A DNA stretch of 64,000 nucleotides from Sphingomonas sp. AP4-R1 (GTDB lineage: Bacteria; Pseudomonadota; Alphaproteobacteria; Sphingomonadales; Sphingomonadaceae). The notes beneath the pieces were generated by a model. The model had not been told where the DNA came from. It worked only from the letters and a program-made list of their open reading frames with translations, and ran no database searches. The stretch spans positions 1,316,001 to 1,380,000 of the forward strand of contig NZ_CP053346.1 in the NCBI RefSeq assembly GCF_013113735.1, in the 5' to 3' direction. Made by a program: the position numbers and the translations under genes. This document shows positions 19,193 to 28,477 of this stretch, piece by piece; position 1 is the first letter of the stretch, and every line of letters starts with the position of its first letter.

Positions 19193-19264
19193 CGTCATTC
19201 CCGCGAACGCGGGAACCCAGCTCCACCGTTCGGCAGCTGGGTTCCCGCGTTCGCGGGAATGACG
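19193..19264. repeat. perfect inverted repeat inside efflux operon
   Basis: Two perfectly complementary 30-base arms (19193-19222 and 19235-19264) flank a 12-base loop between the two pump genes. The core CCCGCGAACGCGGG is itself palindromic. Such a strong hairpin could protect the upstream mRNA or reduce readthrough, which would alter the ratio of the two pump subunits. Confidence 0.85.
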
Positions 19265-19289
19265 GCGAGGGTACCGTGGTGGCAGCCGC

Positions 19290-22200
19290 ATGAATCTCTC
19301 CGCGCCCTTCATCCGGCGGCCGATCGGCACGTTGCTGCTCACGGTCGGGCTGATGATGGCCGGCATCGCGGCCTTCTTCGCCATGCCGGTGTCGCCGCTG
19401 CCGCAGGTGGATTTCCCGACCATCTCGGTGCAGGCGAGCCTCTCCGGTGCCAGCCCGCAGACGATGGCGACCAGCGTCGCCTCGCCGCTGGAAAAGCGGC
19501 TGGGCACGATCGCGGGCGTGACGGAGCTGACCTCGCAGTCCGGCATCGGCTCGGCGCGCGTGACGCTGCAATTCGATCTGTCGCGCAATATCGATGGCGC
19601 CGCGCGCGACGTGCAGGCCGCGATCAACGCCGCGCGGGCGGATATGCCCACCACGCTGCGGACCAATCCCAGCTATCGCAAGATGAACCCGGCCGACGCG
19701 CCGATCCTGATCCTCGCGCTCACGTCCGATACGCGCAGCCCCAGCGAGATCTACAATTCGGTCTCGAACGTCGTGCAGCAGAAACTGCTGCAGGTGCAGG
19801 GCGTGGGCGACGTGGAACTGGGTGGCGCCGCGCTGCCGGGCGTCCGTATCGATCTCAATCCGCTGGCGCTCGCGCGTTACGGTATCCCGCTGGAGGATGT
19901 CCGCACCGCCCTGTCCTCGGCCAGTGCGAACCGGCCGCGCGGCGTGCTGGAAGGCGGCGGCATCGCCTATCAGATCTATGGCGATCTGCCGGGCCTGAAG
20001 GCGAGCGACTATGCCCCGATCGTAATCGCCTGGCGCAACGGCATCGCCGTGCGGTTGAGTGACATCGCGCATGTCTATGACGGGCCGGAGGATATCCGCA
20101 CGATGGGCTTGTTCAACGGCAAGCGCGCCGTGAACGTGATCATCAGCCGCCAGCCCGGCGCCAACATCATCGCAACCGTCGATTCGGTGAAGGCGCAGCT
20201 GCCCAGCCTCGCCGCTGCGATCCCGCCGGACATCAAGCTCAGCGTCGCCTCCGACCGCACCACCACGATCCGCGCCTCGCTGCACGAGGTGGAGATCACG
20301 TTGGTGATCGCCACGTTGCTGGTGGTGTTCGTCGTCTCGATCTTCCTGCGCTCGCTGCGCGCGACGATCGTGCCCGCCGTCGCCGTGGTCGCCTCGCTGT
20401 GCGGGACGATGGGCGTGATCTATCTGCTCGGCTTCAGCCTCAACAATCTCTCGCTGATGGCGCTCACCGTCGCGACGGGCTTCGTCGTCGACGATGCGAT
20501 CGTGGTGCTGGAAAATATCAGCCGCCACATGGAAGAAGGCATGCCGCGCCGTCAGGCGGCCCTGATCGGCGCGCGGCAGGTGGGCTTCACCGTCCTCTCC
20601 ATCTCGATCAGCCTCGTCGCGGTGTTCATCCCGCTCCTGTTCATGAGCGGACTGATCGGGCGGCTGTTCCGCGAATTCGCGGTGACGATGACGGTGGCGG
20701 TGCTGATCAGCCTCGTCATCTCGCTCACGACCACGCCGATGCTCGCCTCGATCATCCTGCGCGACAATTCGGAGAAGAAGCCCGACGGCCGCCTCGCCGC
20801 CTTCGCCGAGCGGCGCTTCCAGCGGATGCAGGCCGGCTATGAGCGCGCGCTCGACTGGGCGCTCGCCAATCGCGGCGCGATGCTGATCCTGCTGGGCGGC
20901 GCGGTCGCGCTCAACATCTTCCTGCTGGTAATCGTCCAGAAGGGCTTCTTCCCTGAGCAGGATACGGGATCGCTGATGGGCGGCCTGCGTGCAGATCGCA
21001 GCATTTCCTTCCAGGACATGCAGAAGAAGCTCACCTCGATCGTCACCCTGATCCGCAAGGATAAGGATGTCGCCACGGTGGTGGCCTTCACCGGCGGCAG
21101 CCGCGCGGGCGGCGGCTTCATGTTCGTGACGCTGAAGCCCAAGAGCCAGCGCGGAAGCAGCCGCAGCGTGATCGATCGGCTGCGGCCGAAGCTCGCCAAG
21201 ATCACGGGCGTCGCGACCTTCCTGATGCCCGTTCAGGACATGCAGGTGGGCGGACGGGCCGGCAATTCCTCCTACCAATATTCGCTCAAGGCCGACGATA
21301 CGGACATGCTGCGCGATGCGGCGGACAAATTGATGGTGGCGATGAAGAAGGATCGCCGCCTCACCGATGTCGACACCAATCGTGCCGATGGCGGCGCCGA
21401 AGTCTATGTGAAGGTGGATCGCGACGCGGCGACGCGGCTGGGCGTCACCACGCAGGCGGTGGACAATGCGCTGTACGACGCGTTCGGCCAGCGGCAGGTC
21501 TCGACCATCTATTCCGGCCTCAACCAATATCATGTCGTGATGGGCGTGGCGCCCGAATATACCGGCACGCCGGAGGCGCTGCGGGATGTCTATGTCCCCG
21601 GCCGGCGCGGCACGACCGTGACCACCACGAGCAGCGCCACCAATGCCACCAGCAGCAGCGTCTCCAGCGGCACGAGCAGCACGGCGACGCAAACCGCGGC
21701 GTCGTCGGTGACGACCAGCACCGCCGTGACCGGCTCCACGCCCGTCTCGACGACGGGCCAGCGCGACACCACCACGGGCTCCGCCGTGAACACCAGCGGC
21801 GCCACGATGATGCCGCTCTCCACCATCGCCGAATGGGCGACGGGCTCCACCGATTCGCAGATCAATCACGAGGATGGCGCGCCCTCCACCACCGTCTCCT
21901 TCTCCACGGCGACGGGCGTGTCGCTGGGCGAGGCCTCGCAGGCGATCGCGCAGATCCAGCAGGATCTCCATCTGCCGACGGGCGTGGTCGGCGGCTTCGC
22001 CGGCACCGCCAAGGTCTTCCAGCAATCGACCGCCTCGATGCCGGTGCTGATCATCTCGGCGCTGGTGGTGATCTATATCGTGCTGGGCATCCTCTATGAG
22101 AGTGCGATCCATCCGCTGACCGTGCTTTCCACACTTCCTTCGGCCGGGATCGGCGCGGTGATCGCGCTGATGCTGTCCGGGTCCGCCTTCGATCTCATCG

Positions 22201-22580
22201 GCCTGATCGGGCTCATCCTGCTCATCGGCATCGTCAAGAAGAACGCCATCATGATCATCGATTTCGCGCTCGATGCGGAGCGCACGCGGGGCCTGTCACC
22301 GATGCACGCCATCCGCGAAGCCTCGCTCCTCCGCTTCCGCCCCATCCTGATGACCACGCTCGCCGCCGCCTTCGGCGCGCTGCCGCTGGCGATCGGCTTC
22401 GGCGAGGGCGCCGAACTGCGCCGTCCGCTGGGCATCGCCATCATGGGCGGCCTCGTCGCCAGCCAGTTCCTGACCCTGCTGACCACGCCCGTCGTCTATC
22501 TGGCGCTCGACAAGTTCCGCCGGCGCAGCCCGCGCGAACGGATGCTGGGCCGCCTCGGCGCGGAAGGCCTGCCCGCATGA
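19290..22580 (+). CDS. RND efflux pump, second inner-membrane subunit (MdtC-like) with Ser/Thr-rich insert
   Basis: This 1096-residue protein is homologous to the preceding pump: FIRRPIGTLLLTVGLMMAGI, the relay helix [20 protein letters not shown], and [18 protein letters not shown]. It differs by about 65 extra residues (about 775-839) made almost only of Ser, Thr, Ala, Val and Gly. These lie between YVPGRRG and MMPLSTIAEW, where the sister pump has the short, uninterrupted [18 protein letters not shown]. The insert falls in the second periplasmic domain. It overlaps the outer-membrane factor gene by 4 bases. The start ATG lies 25 bases after the inverted repeat. Confidence 0.94.
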   Translation: MNLSAPFIRRPIGTLLLTVGLMMAGIAAFFAMPVSPLPQVDFPTISVQASLSGASPQTMATSVASPLEKRLGTIAGVTELTSQSGIGSARVTLQFDLSRNIDGAARDVQAAINAARADMPTTLRTNPSYRKMNPADAPILILALTSDTRSPSEIYNSVSNVVQQKLLQVQGVGDVELGGAALPGVRIDLNPLALARYGIPLEDVRTALSSASANRPRGVLEGGGIAYQIYGDLPGLKASDYAPIVIAWRNGIAVRLSDIAHVYDGPEDIRTMGLFNGKRAVNVIISRQPGANIIATVDSVKAQLPSLAAAIPPDIKLSVASDRTTTIRASLHEVEITLVIATLLVVFVVSIFLRSLRATIVPAVAVVASLCGTMGVIYLLGFSLNNLSLMALTVATGFVVDDAIVVLENISRHMEEGMPRRQAALIGARQVGFTVLSISISLVAVFIPLLFMSGLIGRLFREFAVTMTVAVLISLVISLTTTPMLASIILRDNSEKKPDGRLAAFAERRFQRMQAGYERALDWALANRGAMLILLGGAVALNIFLLVIVQKGFFPEQDTGSLMGGLRADRSISFQDMQKKLTSIVTLIRKDKDVATVVAFTGGSRAGGGFMFVTLKPKSQRGSSRSVIDRLRPKLAKITGVATFLMPVQDMQVGGRAGNSSYQYSLKADDTDMLRDAADKLMVAMKKDRRLTDVDTNRADGGAEVYVKVDRDAATRLGVTTQAVDNALYDAFGQRQVSTIYSGLNQYHVVMGVAPEYTGTPEALRDVYVPGRRGTTVTTTSSATNATSSSVSSGTSSTATQTAASSVTTSTAVTGSTPVSTTGQRDTTTGSAVNTSGATMMPLSTIAEWATGSTDSQINHEDGAPSTTVSFSTATGVSLGEASQAIAQIQQDLHLPTGVVGGFAGTAKVFQQSTASMPVLIISALVVIYIVLGILYESAIHPLTVLSTLPSAGIGAVIALMLSGSAFDLIGLIGLILLIGIVKKNAIMIIDFALDAERTRGLSPMHAIREASLLRFRPILMTTLAAAFGALPLAIGFGEGAELRRPLGIAIMGGLVASQFLTLLTTPVVYLALDKFRRRSPRERMLGRLGAEGLPA

Positions 22581-24019
22581 GCCGTCTTCGCAGCGCGCTG
22601 TCCGCGATCGTGGTGCTGGCGCTCTCCGGCTGCAGCATGGCGCCCACCTATCATGTGCCCGCGACGGCGAGTGCTGCGAGTTTCAAGGAAGCGCCGGGCT
22701 GGCAGCCGGCCGCGCCCGCCGACGATGTCGCCAAGGGCCAGTGGTGGAAGCTGTTCGGCGATCCGGTGCTGGACGGGCTGGAGGCGCGGGTCGCCGCCAG
22801 CAACCAGAATGTGGCGTCGTTCACGGCAGCCTATGCGCAGGCGCGCGCGGCTGTGCGCGAGGCGAGGGCGTCGCTCTTCCCGTCGGTGAGCCTCAGCGGA
22901 CAGGGGACCAGCGCGGGTTCGTTCGGCAGCACGCAGACGACGATCATCGGCAGCAACGGCACCACCAATGGCGGCGGCAGCCGGCGCTATTCGGTGAGCC
23001 TCGGCGGAACGTGGGAGCCGGACGTGTTCGGCCGCATCTCCTCCGGCCTGCGCCAGCAGAAGGCGCTGGCCGAGGCCAGCCAGGCCGATCTCGCCAATGC
23101 GACGCTGGCGGCACAGGGCGAACTGGCGGCCGATTATGTCCAGCTGCGCGGGCTGGATCAGCAGAAGATCGTCTATGAGGAGACGATCGCCGCCTATGAT
23201 CGCGCGCTGAAGATCACCACCAACCGCTACGATCAGGGTCAGGTGGCGCGCGTCGACGTGCTGCAGGCGCAGACGCAGCTCGCCAATGCGCGCGCCACCT
23301 CGGCCGATATCGATCGCCAGCGTGCGGCGTTCGAACATGCGATCGCCGTGCTGGTGGGTGAAAATCCCTCGACCTTCAGTTTGCCCAAGGCGCCGTGGAG
23401 CCGGGCCGTGCCGCAGGTGCCGGGCATCTTGCCGGGCACGGTGATCGAGCGGCGGCCGGATATCGCGGCGGCCGAGCGGCGTGTGGCGGCGGCCAATCAG
23501 GGCATCGGCGTGGAGCGCGCGGCCTTCTTCCCGACCTTCACGCTGACGGGCGACGTCGGCACGCAGGCGAGCCGTCTGGCGACGCTCTTCACGGCCGCCA
23601 GCAGCATCTGGTCCTACGGTGCCTCGACCGCGCTGACCCTGCTGGATTTCGGCGGCCGATCGGCGCGGGTGGCGCAGGCGCGCGGCGCCTTCGACCAGGC
23701 CGCCGCCACCTATCGCCAGACGACGCTGACGGCCGTGCAGCAGGTGGAGGACGAACTCGCCGCCACGCGCGTGCTGCAGACCGTGTCCGAACAGCGCGGC
23801 GCGGCGGCCGTGGCCGCCAATCGGGTGGAGCAGCTGACCCAGAACCAGTATCTCTCCGGCCTGATCGTCTATACCGACGTGATCACCGCGCAGGCGACCG
23901 CGCTCAGCGCGCGGCAGCAGGAGATACAGGCGATCGTGGATCGGCAGGTTTCGGCCGTCACGCTCATTCAGGCGATCGGCGGATCGTGGCCGGCATCGGC
24001 TCCGGCGGCGGGCGCCTGA
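22577..24019 (+). CDS. outer-membrane efflux lipoprotein (NodT/OprM family)
   Basis: This 480-residue outer-membrane channel completes the tripartite pump. The signal peptide ends in the lipobox LSGC, giving a lipidated N-terminal Cys. Two repeated OEP domains follow. The first is marked by WWKLFGDPVLDGLEARV, and the second by PGTVIERRPDIAAAERRVAA, the canonical TolC-type NodT signature. The ATG overlaps the pump stop (ATGA), indicating translational coupling. The C-terminal Ala-rich tail overlaps the start of the PAP2 gene. Confidence 0.95.
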   Translation: MSRLRSALSAIVVLALSGCSMAPTYHVPATASAASFKEAPGWQPAAPADDVAKGQWWKLFGDPVLDGLEARVAASNQNVASFTAAYAQARAAVREARASLFPSVSLSGQGTSAGSFGSTQTTIIGSNGTTNGGGSRRYSVSLGGTWEPDVFGRISSGLRQQKALAEASQADLANATLAAQGELAADYVQLRGLDQQKIVYEETIAAYDRALKITTNRYDQGQVARVDVLQAQTQLANARATSADIDRQRAAFEHAIAVLVGENPSTFSLPKAPWSRAVPQVPGILPGTVIERRPDIAAAERRVAAANQGIGVERAAFFPTFTLTGDVGTQASRLATLFTAASSIWSYGASTALTLLDFGGRSARVAQARGAFDQAAATYRQTTLTAVQQVEDELAATRVLQTVSEQRGAAAVAANRVEQLTQNQYLSGLIVYTDVITAQATALSARQQEIQAIVDRQVSAVTLIQAIGGSWPASAPAAGA

Positions 24020-24642
24020 CCCGGCCGGCGCCGCTGGCGTGGACGGCGGCGCTGCTGCTGCTCGGCCTGTTCGCGCTGGATGCGTGGGCGGCGTTGAGCG
24101 GGGCGAGCGACCGGGTCGATCATTTCGCGCTGATGTGGCTGCGCGATCCGGGTGACGCGCGCAGCCTGATCGTGCCGCGCTGGACGCTGCAGGGGGCGAT
24201 CCTGTTCACCGATATCGGCGGCGCCGCGATCCGCGCGCCGCTGGCGGTGGCGGGCGCGATCGGGCTCTACGTCTCCGGACGGAGGCGCGAGGCGATCGCG
24301 TTCACGCTGGCGGTGGCGAGTGCGGCGATCGCGCTGCCGCTGCTCAAGGTGCTGTTCGGGCGGGCGCGGCCGGATGCCGTCTGGCAATTGGTGACGGAGA
24401 ACAAGGCGAGCTTCCCGAGCGGCCACGCGCTGGGCGCGGCGGTCACCTTTCCGTTGCTGGGCCTCTTTACTGGCCGGGGGTGGGCGTTGTGGGCGGGGGT
24501 CGCGCTGGCGCTAGCGATCGGACTCAGCCGCGTGTTTCTCGGCGTGCACTGGCTGAGTGACGTGGCGGGTGGCTGGCTGCTCGGCGCGGCGTGGATCTGC
24601 GCGACGCTGGCGGTGATGGGCGGTCGGGGGCGCGGGAATTAG
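23986..24642 (+). CDS. PAP2-family membrane phosphatase
   Basis: This predicted 218-residue membrane protein has about five hydrophobic segments. The three phosphatase signature motifs are complete: KVLFGRARP, SFPSGHALG and SRVFLGVHWLSDVAGG. The family dephosphorylates lipid phosphates such as undecaprenyl pyrophosphate or phosphatidate at the periplasmic face. I chose GTG 23986, inside the end of the outer-membrane factor gene. No better start exists before the first helix (LAWTAALLLLGLFALDAWAA). Overlap with the efflux operon suggests cotranscription. Confidence 0.85.
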   Translation: MAGIGSGGGRLTRPAPLAWTAALLLLGLFALDAWAALSGASDRVDHFALMWLRDPGDARSLIVPRWTLQGAILFTDIGGAAIRAPLAVAGAIGLYVSGRRREAIAFTLAVASAAIALPLLKVLFGRARPDAVWQLVTENKASFPSGHALGAAVTFPLLGLFTGRGWALWAGVALALAIGLSRVFLGVHWLSDVAGGWLLGAAWICATLAVMGGRGRGN

Positions 24643-24770
24643 GCCTGCGTCGTTGCGAGCGTAGCGAAGCAATCCAGTCCCGACGTTCCAGAACCGCATC
24701 GCGGCCCGTGCCGCGATGCTGCAGACGAGCAGGCGGTTCTGCGCGAAAACCCAACCCGCCGTGCGACCAT

Positions 24771-25736
24771 TCACCCCGGATCGAACGCGCACCGCAGGGT
24801 GAGGCTGCGCGGCGCTGCCGAATAAGCGATCTCGGCACAGCGCGAGAGGCGGTCGCGGCCGATCGTCACCCATGGCTGCGCGCCCTGCGGACGCTCGACC
24901 CGCGCCACGACGATATCGGCCTCCATGTCTTCGGCGGGGAGCGCGTTGTCGCCCCGGAAATCGGCGGTGCGGACGAGCAGATCGGGAAAGCGGAAACCCG
25001 CGATCACGGGCACGCGGCCGAAGGCGATCGGCCGGGCGGGGCGCGTCACGCCGAACAGTACGGGCAAAGGACGGGAGGCGCCCGCGAAATGGCCGTCGAA
25101 ACGCTGTGCGAGAATGGCGCCCGCCGCCGCCGTGCCGCTGGAGACATCGGCCTCGGGCGAGAAACGCAGCATCATGTCCGGGCCCAGCGCGGGGGCGGGG
25201 GCGGAGATGCCGGTGCGTTCGTCCAGTCGAAGCGGCAGCACGATCGTGCCGGTATCGGCGGGCGCGGCCACGTTACGCCAGAGGATCGTGGCGTGGGGCA
25301 GGAGATCCGGGCCGATCACGCCGTCCGCGCCCTCGGCGGCGATCCGGCCATGTTCCGCCACCAGAACCTGCCGTTTCACGTCTTCGATCACGAGCCGCGT
25401 CTCGGCATTGCGGCCCCAGAGCGTGACGCGGCCGACCGAGATGTGGCGCCCCGCGCTCCAGGCCAGCGGCAGGCGCGCGGCGGCGGCCGGGTTCAGCTCG
25501 ATCACGTCCCACTGGCCCAGCTCCACGCGCAGACGGAAGGGCTGGCCGCCCAGCTCCACCGCGATCACGGGATCGGCCGCGTCGAGAATGATCTGCTGGG
25601 GCGGCGCCTTGATCCGGGCGGTGGCGGGGGCGGCGGCCGCGACGATCAGCAGCGCCGCTGTGAGCGCGGCCCTGTACGGCGCCCCGCCGCTCGGGCTAGG
25701 AAAGGACTTCCGCGACCACCATCGAACGGCCCGCAT
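24771..25736 (-). CDS. exported protein, possibly retropepsin-like
   Basis: This predicted 321-residue protein has a late signal sequence ([18 protein letters not shown]) after a basic leader. The body is beta-rich with duplicated segments ([16 protein letters not shown] and [15 protein letters not shown]). These resemble bacterial retropepsin-like aspartyl proteases, but the catalytic Asp-Thr-Gly is not visible where expected ([11 protein letters not shown]), so activity is doubtful. Four cysteines or fewer remain after cleavage. The only good start, ATG 25736, overlaps the divergent adenine-deaminase start codon, so the two genes share no spacer. I am unsure of the family. Confidence 0.6.
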   Translation of the reverse strand: MRAVRWWSRKSFPSPSGGAPYRAALTAALLIVAAAAPATARIKAPPQQIILDAADPVIAVELGGQPFRLRVELGQWDVIELNPAAAARLPLAWSAGRHISVGRVTLWGRNAETRLVIEDVKRQVLVAEHGRIAAEGADGVIGPDLLPHATILWRNVAAPADTGTIVLPLRLDERTGISAPAPALGPDMMLRFSPEADVSSGTAAAGAILAQRFDGHFAGASRPLPVLFGVTRPARPIAFGRVPVIAGFRFPDLLVRTADFRGDNALPAEDMEADIVVARVERPQGAQPWVTIGRDRLSRCAEIAYSAAPRSLTLRCAFDPG

Positions 25737-26745
25737 GACCGACAGCGATTTCATCACCGGCCTGCCCAAGGCCGAGCTGCACCTCCATATCGAAGGCAGC
25801 CTCGAGCCCGAGCAGATGTTCGCCTTTGCGCGACGCAACCGGATTTCCATTCCTTTCTCCGATGTGGAGGAGCTGCGCGCCGCGTACAGCTTCAACAACC
25901 TCCAGGACTTTCTCGATATCTACTATCAGGGAGCCGACGTGCTCCGCACAGAGGAAGATTTTCGCGATCTGGCACTGGCCTATTTCGAGCGGGCCCATGC
26001 CGACGGCGTGAAGCATGCGGAGATTTTCTTCGATCCGCAAACGCACACGGCGCGCGGCCTGCCCTTCGGCGTGGTGGCGGACGGGCTGCTGGCGGGCATG
26101 GCCGATGCCGAGGCGCGCTTCGGCCTGACCTCGCAGCTGATCCTCTGCTTCCTGCGCCATCTGGACGAGGATGATGCGTTCCGCACCTTCGCCGATGCCG
26201 AGCCCTGGTGGGGCAAGATCGCGGGCGTGGGGCTCGATTCGTCCGAGGTGGGCCATCCGCCGTCCAAGTTTGCGCGCGTGTTCGATGCGGCGGGACGCGA
26301 GGGGCTGAAGCGCGTGGCGCATGCCGGCGAGGAAGGTCCGCCGGATTATGTCTACGAGGCGCTGGATCTGCTCCACATCGATCGTCTGGATCATGGCAAT
26401 CGCTCGCTGGAGAATCCCGAGCTGGTCACGCGGCTGGCGCGCGAGGGGATGACGCTCACGGTGTGCCCGCTCTCGAACCACAAGCTCTGCGTGGTGGACG
26501 ATCTGGCGCAGCATCCGATCGCGGACATGCTGGCGCACGGCCTGCGCCCGACGATCAATTCGGACGATCCGGCCTATTTCGGAGGCTATGTGGCGGACAA
26601 TTATCGCGCGGTGGCGCCCTTGCTGACGCGCGAGCAGATCGCGACGCTGGCGCGCAACAGCTTCCTCGGTTCCTTCCTCGACGATGCGGCGGTGACGCGG
26701 CATATCGCGGCGATCGATGCCTTCGTCGCAGGAGACGTTCAGTGA
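25735..26745 (+). CDS. adenine deaminase (adenosine deaminase superfamily)
   Basis: This 336-residue cytosolic zinc hydrolase begins [20 protein letters not shown], with the metal-binding His-x-His at residues 16 and 18. [28 protein letters not shown] and [11 protein letters not shown] follow. The EEGPPDY and DDPAYFGG variants are, to my knowledge, those of the adenine-deaminase branch rather than true adenosine deaminase. If so, it converts adenine to hypoxanthine. The next gene, overlapping by GTGA, is a purine phosphoribosyltransferase that would turn hypoxanthine into IMP, which supports this reading. Adenosine deaminase remains the alternative. Confidence 0.88.
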   Translation: MTDSDFITGLPKAELHLHIEGSLEPEQMFAFARRNRISIPFSDVEELRAAYSFNNLQDFLDIYYQGADVLRTEEDFRDLALAYFERAHADGVKHAEIFFDPQTHTARGLPFGVVADGLLAGMADAEARFGLTSQLILCFLRHLDEDDAFRTFADAEPWWGKIAGVGLDSSEVGHPPSKFARVFDAAGREGLKRVAHAGEEGPPDYVYEALDLLHIDRLDHGNRSLENPELVTRLAREGMTLTVCPLSNHKLCVVDDLAQHPIADMLAHGLRPTINSDDPAYFGGYVADNYRAVAPLLTREQIATLARNSFLGSFLDDAAVTRHIAAIDAFVAGDVQ

Positions 26746-27263
26746 GCGAGCCGGTTCTGGTCCCCGTCGCCTACGAGCAGTTCGTGGCCGACGTGCATGC
26801 CATCGCCGACGCGATCGCGGCGAGCGACTGGCGGCCTGATCATATCGTGGGCATCGGCCGCGGCGGCCTCGTCCCCGGCGCCTATCTCTCGCACCGCACG
26901 GGCATCTCGCTGCTGTCGGTGGATTATAGCGCGGGCGTGCCCGGCTTCTCGGACGAGCTGCTGCTGAAGCTGGCGCACGAGACGAAGGACGGCACCTGCA
27001 TCCTGCTGATCGACGACATCAACGACAGCGGCAAGACGATCGTGGCGCTGCGGCAGGCGATCCTGGGCGCGGGCGGCGATCCGGCGTGCCTGCGTGTGTC
27101 GGTGCTGATCGACAATGTCCGCTCGCCCGCCAAGATCGACTATCGCGCGCGCACGATCGATCGCGCCGAGGACAAGAGCTGGTTCGTGTTCCCGTGGGAG
27201 GCGATGGCTCCCAAGGAAACGCTGATCGAGGAAGCCGAGGAAGTGCCCGAGCGGCTGGCGTAA
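26742..27263 (+). CDS. hypoxanthine/xanthine phosphoribosyltransferase
   Basis: This 173-residue cytosolic enzyme transfers ribose phosphate from PRPP to a purine base. The PRPP-binding loop is [19 protein letters not shown]. An N-terminal [18 protein letters not shown] forms the pyrophosphate loop. The tail [11 protein letters not shown] is typical of Hpt/Xpt-like bacterial and archaeal enzymes. The GTG start overlaps the deaminase stop, so the two form a salvage pair. Base specificity (hypoxanthine, guanine or xanthine) cannot be set from the motif alone. Confidence 0.88.
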   Translation: MSEPVLVPVAYEQFVADVHAIADAIAASDWRPDHIVGIGRGGLVPGAYLSHRTGISLLSVDYSAGVPGFSDELLLKLAHETKDGTCILLIDDINDSGKTIVALRQAILGAGGDPACLRVSVLIDNVRSPAKIDYRARTIDRAEDKSWFVFPWEAMAPKETLIEEAEEVPERLA

Positions 27264-27288
27264 CACACCGCCAGCCTCCCATATTTCC

Positions 27289-27376
27289 CCGTTTGCACTG
27301 AGCTTGTCGAAGCCTGTCCTGAGCGCCCGCCTTGGCAGGCAGTCGAAGGGTGCTTCGACAAGCTCAGCACGAACGG
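27289..27376. repeat. REP-like inverted repeat bordering the hopanoid locus
   Basis: Imperfect arms at 27289-27313 and 27352-27376 carry the core CTGAGCTTGTCGAAG and its complement. The left arm is nearly identical, in the same orientation, to the one at 40607. It lies between the convergent ends of the phosphoribosyltransferase gene and hpnL. Confidence 0.85.
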
Positions 27377-27410
27377 TTTTTAGGCCAGAAGCCCGGCTTG
27401 CAATCGAGTG

Positions 27411-28460
27411 CTAAGCGCTCGGCGCCAGCGTCTTGCGGCGCCGGAGAGTCGAGATTTCGACCAGCTGCCAGCTGATGAGGCCGACCAGAGCCAGCGCGCC
27501 GTCGCGGGCGCGCTTCACCAGTGAGAGGGCGAGGGCCGGGCCGGGCGGCAGGCCGAACAGCGGGCCCACCACCGCATAGGCGGCCTCCTGCAGGCCGAGC
27601 CCGCCGGGCACGAGGAAGGCGGCGCTGCGGACCACCGCGATCGCCGATTCGATCGCCACCATCCGCCAGAAGGGCAGAGGATGGCCGATCAGCTGCAGGA
27701 TCAGCCACGCCACCGCCGCCATCGCCAGCCAGGCGAGCAGATTCCACAGGAAGCTCAAAGCGATGCGGTGCGGCGCGCGATAGAGGCGCGTCAGCTCGGC
27801 GCTCGTCTCGCTCACGATGGCGGAGAGGCCGGGCAGCACCCGGCCGGCGAGGCCGGACACGAAAGTCAGGAAACGGCCCTGCCCGAACAGCAGCGCCATG
27901 AGCAGAATCCCCAGCATCACCACGCCACCGATGATCGAGCGCCGCAGCGCCGCATGCGCCGGATCGGCGGTGAGAAGCGCCGTCGCCGCCGCGACGCCGG
28001 CCAGCGAGAACAGGATCTGGCTGGCCATCTCCGTCGCCTGATCGGCCATCATCGAGGCATAGATGCGCGGCGCGGGAATGCCGCCCGTGCGGATCACGCG
28101 CGCGCCGGCGGCCATGCCGCCGATCTGCGAGAAAGGCAGGAAATCGGACGCGGCCTCCCGCACCAGCCGGGCGAGGCTGAACAGCGGGACGCGGCGGAGC
28201 GGTTCACCCGCCGCCGATTGCCATGCCGCGCCGAGCAGCGCGAACAGGCCGATCGAAGCGATGCAGACGAGCAGGAAGCCACCGATGCCCATCTGTCGCG
28301 CCGATTCCGCGATGTCGCCCAGGCCGATCGAACGGACGAGCCAGACGGTGACGCCGAGTCCGAGCAGCAGGGCGGCCGCCCAGGCGATGCGTCCGACCGG
28401 CCCCGCGACACGCCGTTTGGCGGGCGCGGTCTGCGCGACGTCGTCGAAAGGATCGGTCAG
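27411..28460 (-). CDS. hpnL: hopanoid-associated membrane protein HpnL
   Basis: This is an integral membrane protein of the HpnL/UPF0104-type (flippase-like) family. VREAASDFLPFSQIGGMAAG and VPGGLGLQEAAYAVVGPLFG are the conserved loops, and there are about eight membrane segments. The first ATG (28292) would cut off an N-terminal helix that is plainly encoded upstream in the same frame (WAAALLLGLGVTVWLVRSIG). No ATG, GTG or TTG exists before the frame closes near 28527. A CTG at 28460 (MTDPFDDVAQTAPAK if initiated there) has AAAGG eight bases upstream, so I propose that start (349 residues). It overlaps nothing and follows the ferritin-like gene by 17 bases. Confidence 0.82.
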   Translation of the reverse strand: MTDPFDDVAQTAPAKRRVAGPVGRIAWAAALLLGLGVTVWLVRSIGLGDIAESARQMGIGGFLLVCIASIGLFALLGAAWQSAAGEPLRRVPLFSLARLVREAASDFLPFSQIGGMAAGARVIRTGGIPAPRIYASMMADQATEMASQILFSLAGVAAATALLTADPAHAALRRSIIGGVVMLGILLMALLFGQGRFLTFVSGLAGRVLPGLSAIVSETSAELTRLYRAPHRIALSFLWNLLAWLAMAAVAWLILQLIGHPLPFWRMVAIESAIAVVRSAAFLVPGGLGLQEAAYAVVGPLFGLPPGPALALSLVKRARDGALALVGLISWQLVEISTLRRRKTLAPSA

Positions 28461-28477
28461 CGGCGTGGCCTTTATTT

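Noticed and set aside
15776..19666. 1296-codon open frame on the minus strand
   Set aside because: It lies wholly antisense to the RND pump genes. Its translation is Arg/His/Asp-rich with no domain, as expected for a shadow frame in GC-rich DNA.
21609..21810. Ser/Thr insert as a frameshift or assembly error
   Set aside because: The frame stays open and conserved pump sequence resumes at once, so a true insertion is more likely.
19059..22112. 1017-codon minus-strand open frame
   Set aside because: It is a shadow of the second pump gene, with no ribosome-binding site or recognisable fold.
24651..24680. GTTGCGAGCGTAGCGAAGC segment after the PAP2 gene
   Set aside because: It resembles a repeat common in alphaproteobacteria, but only one copy is present here and no second arm was found, so I did not list it.
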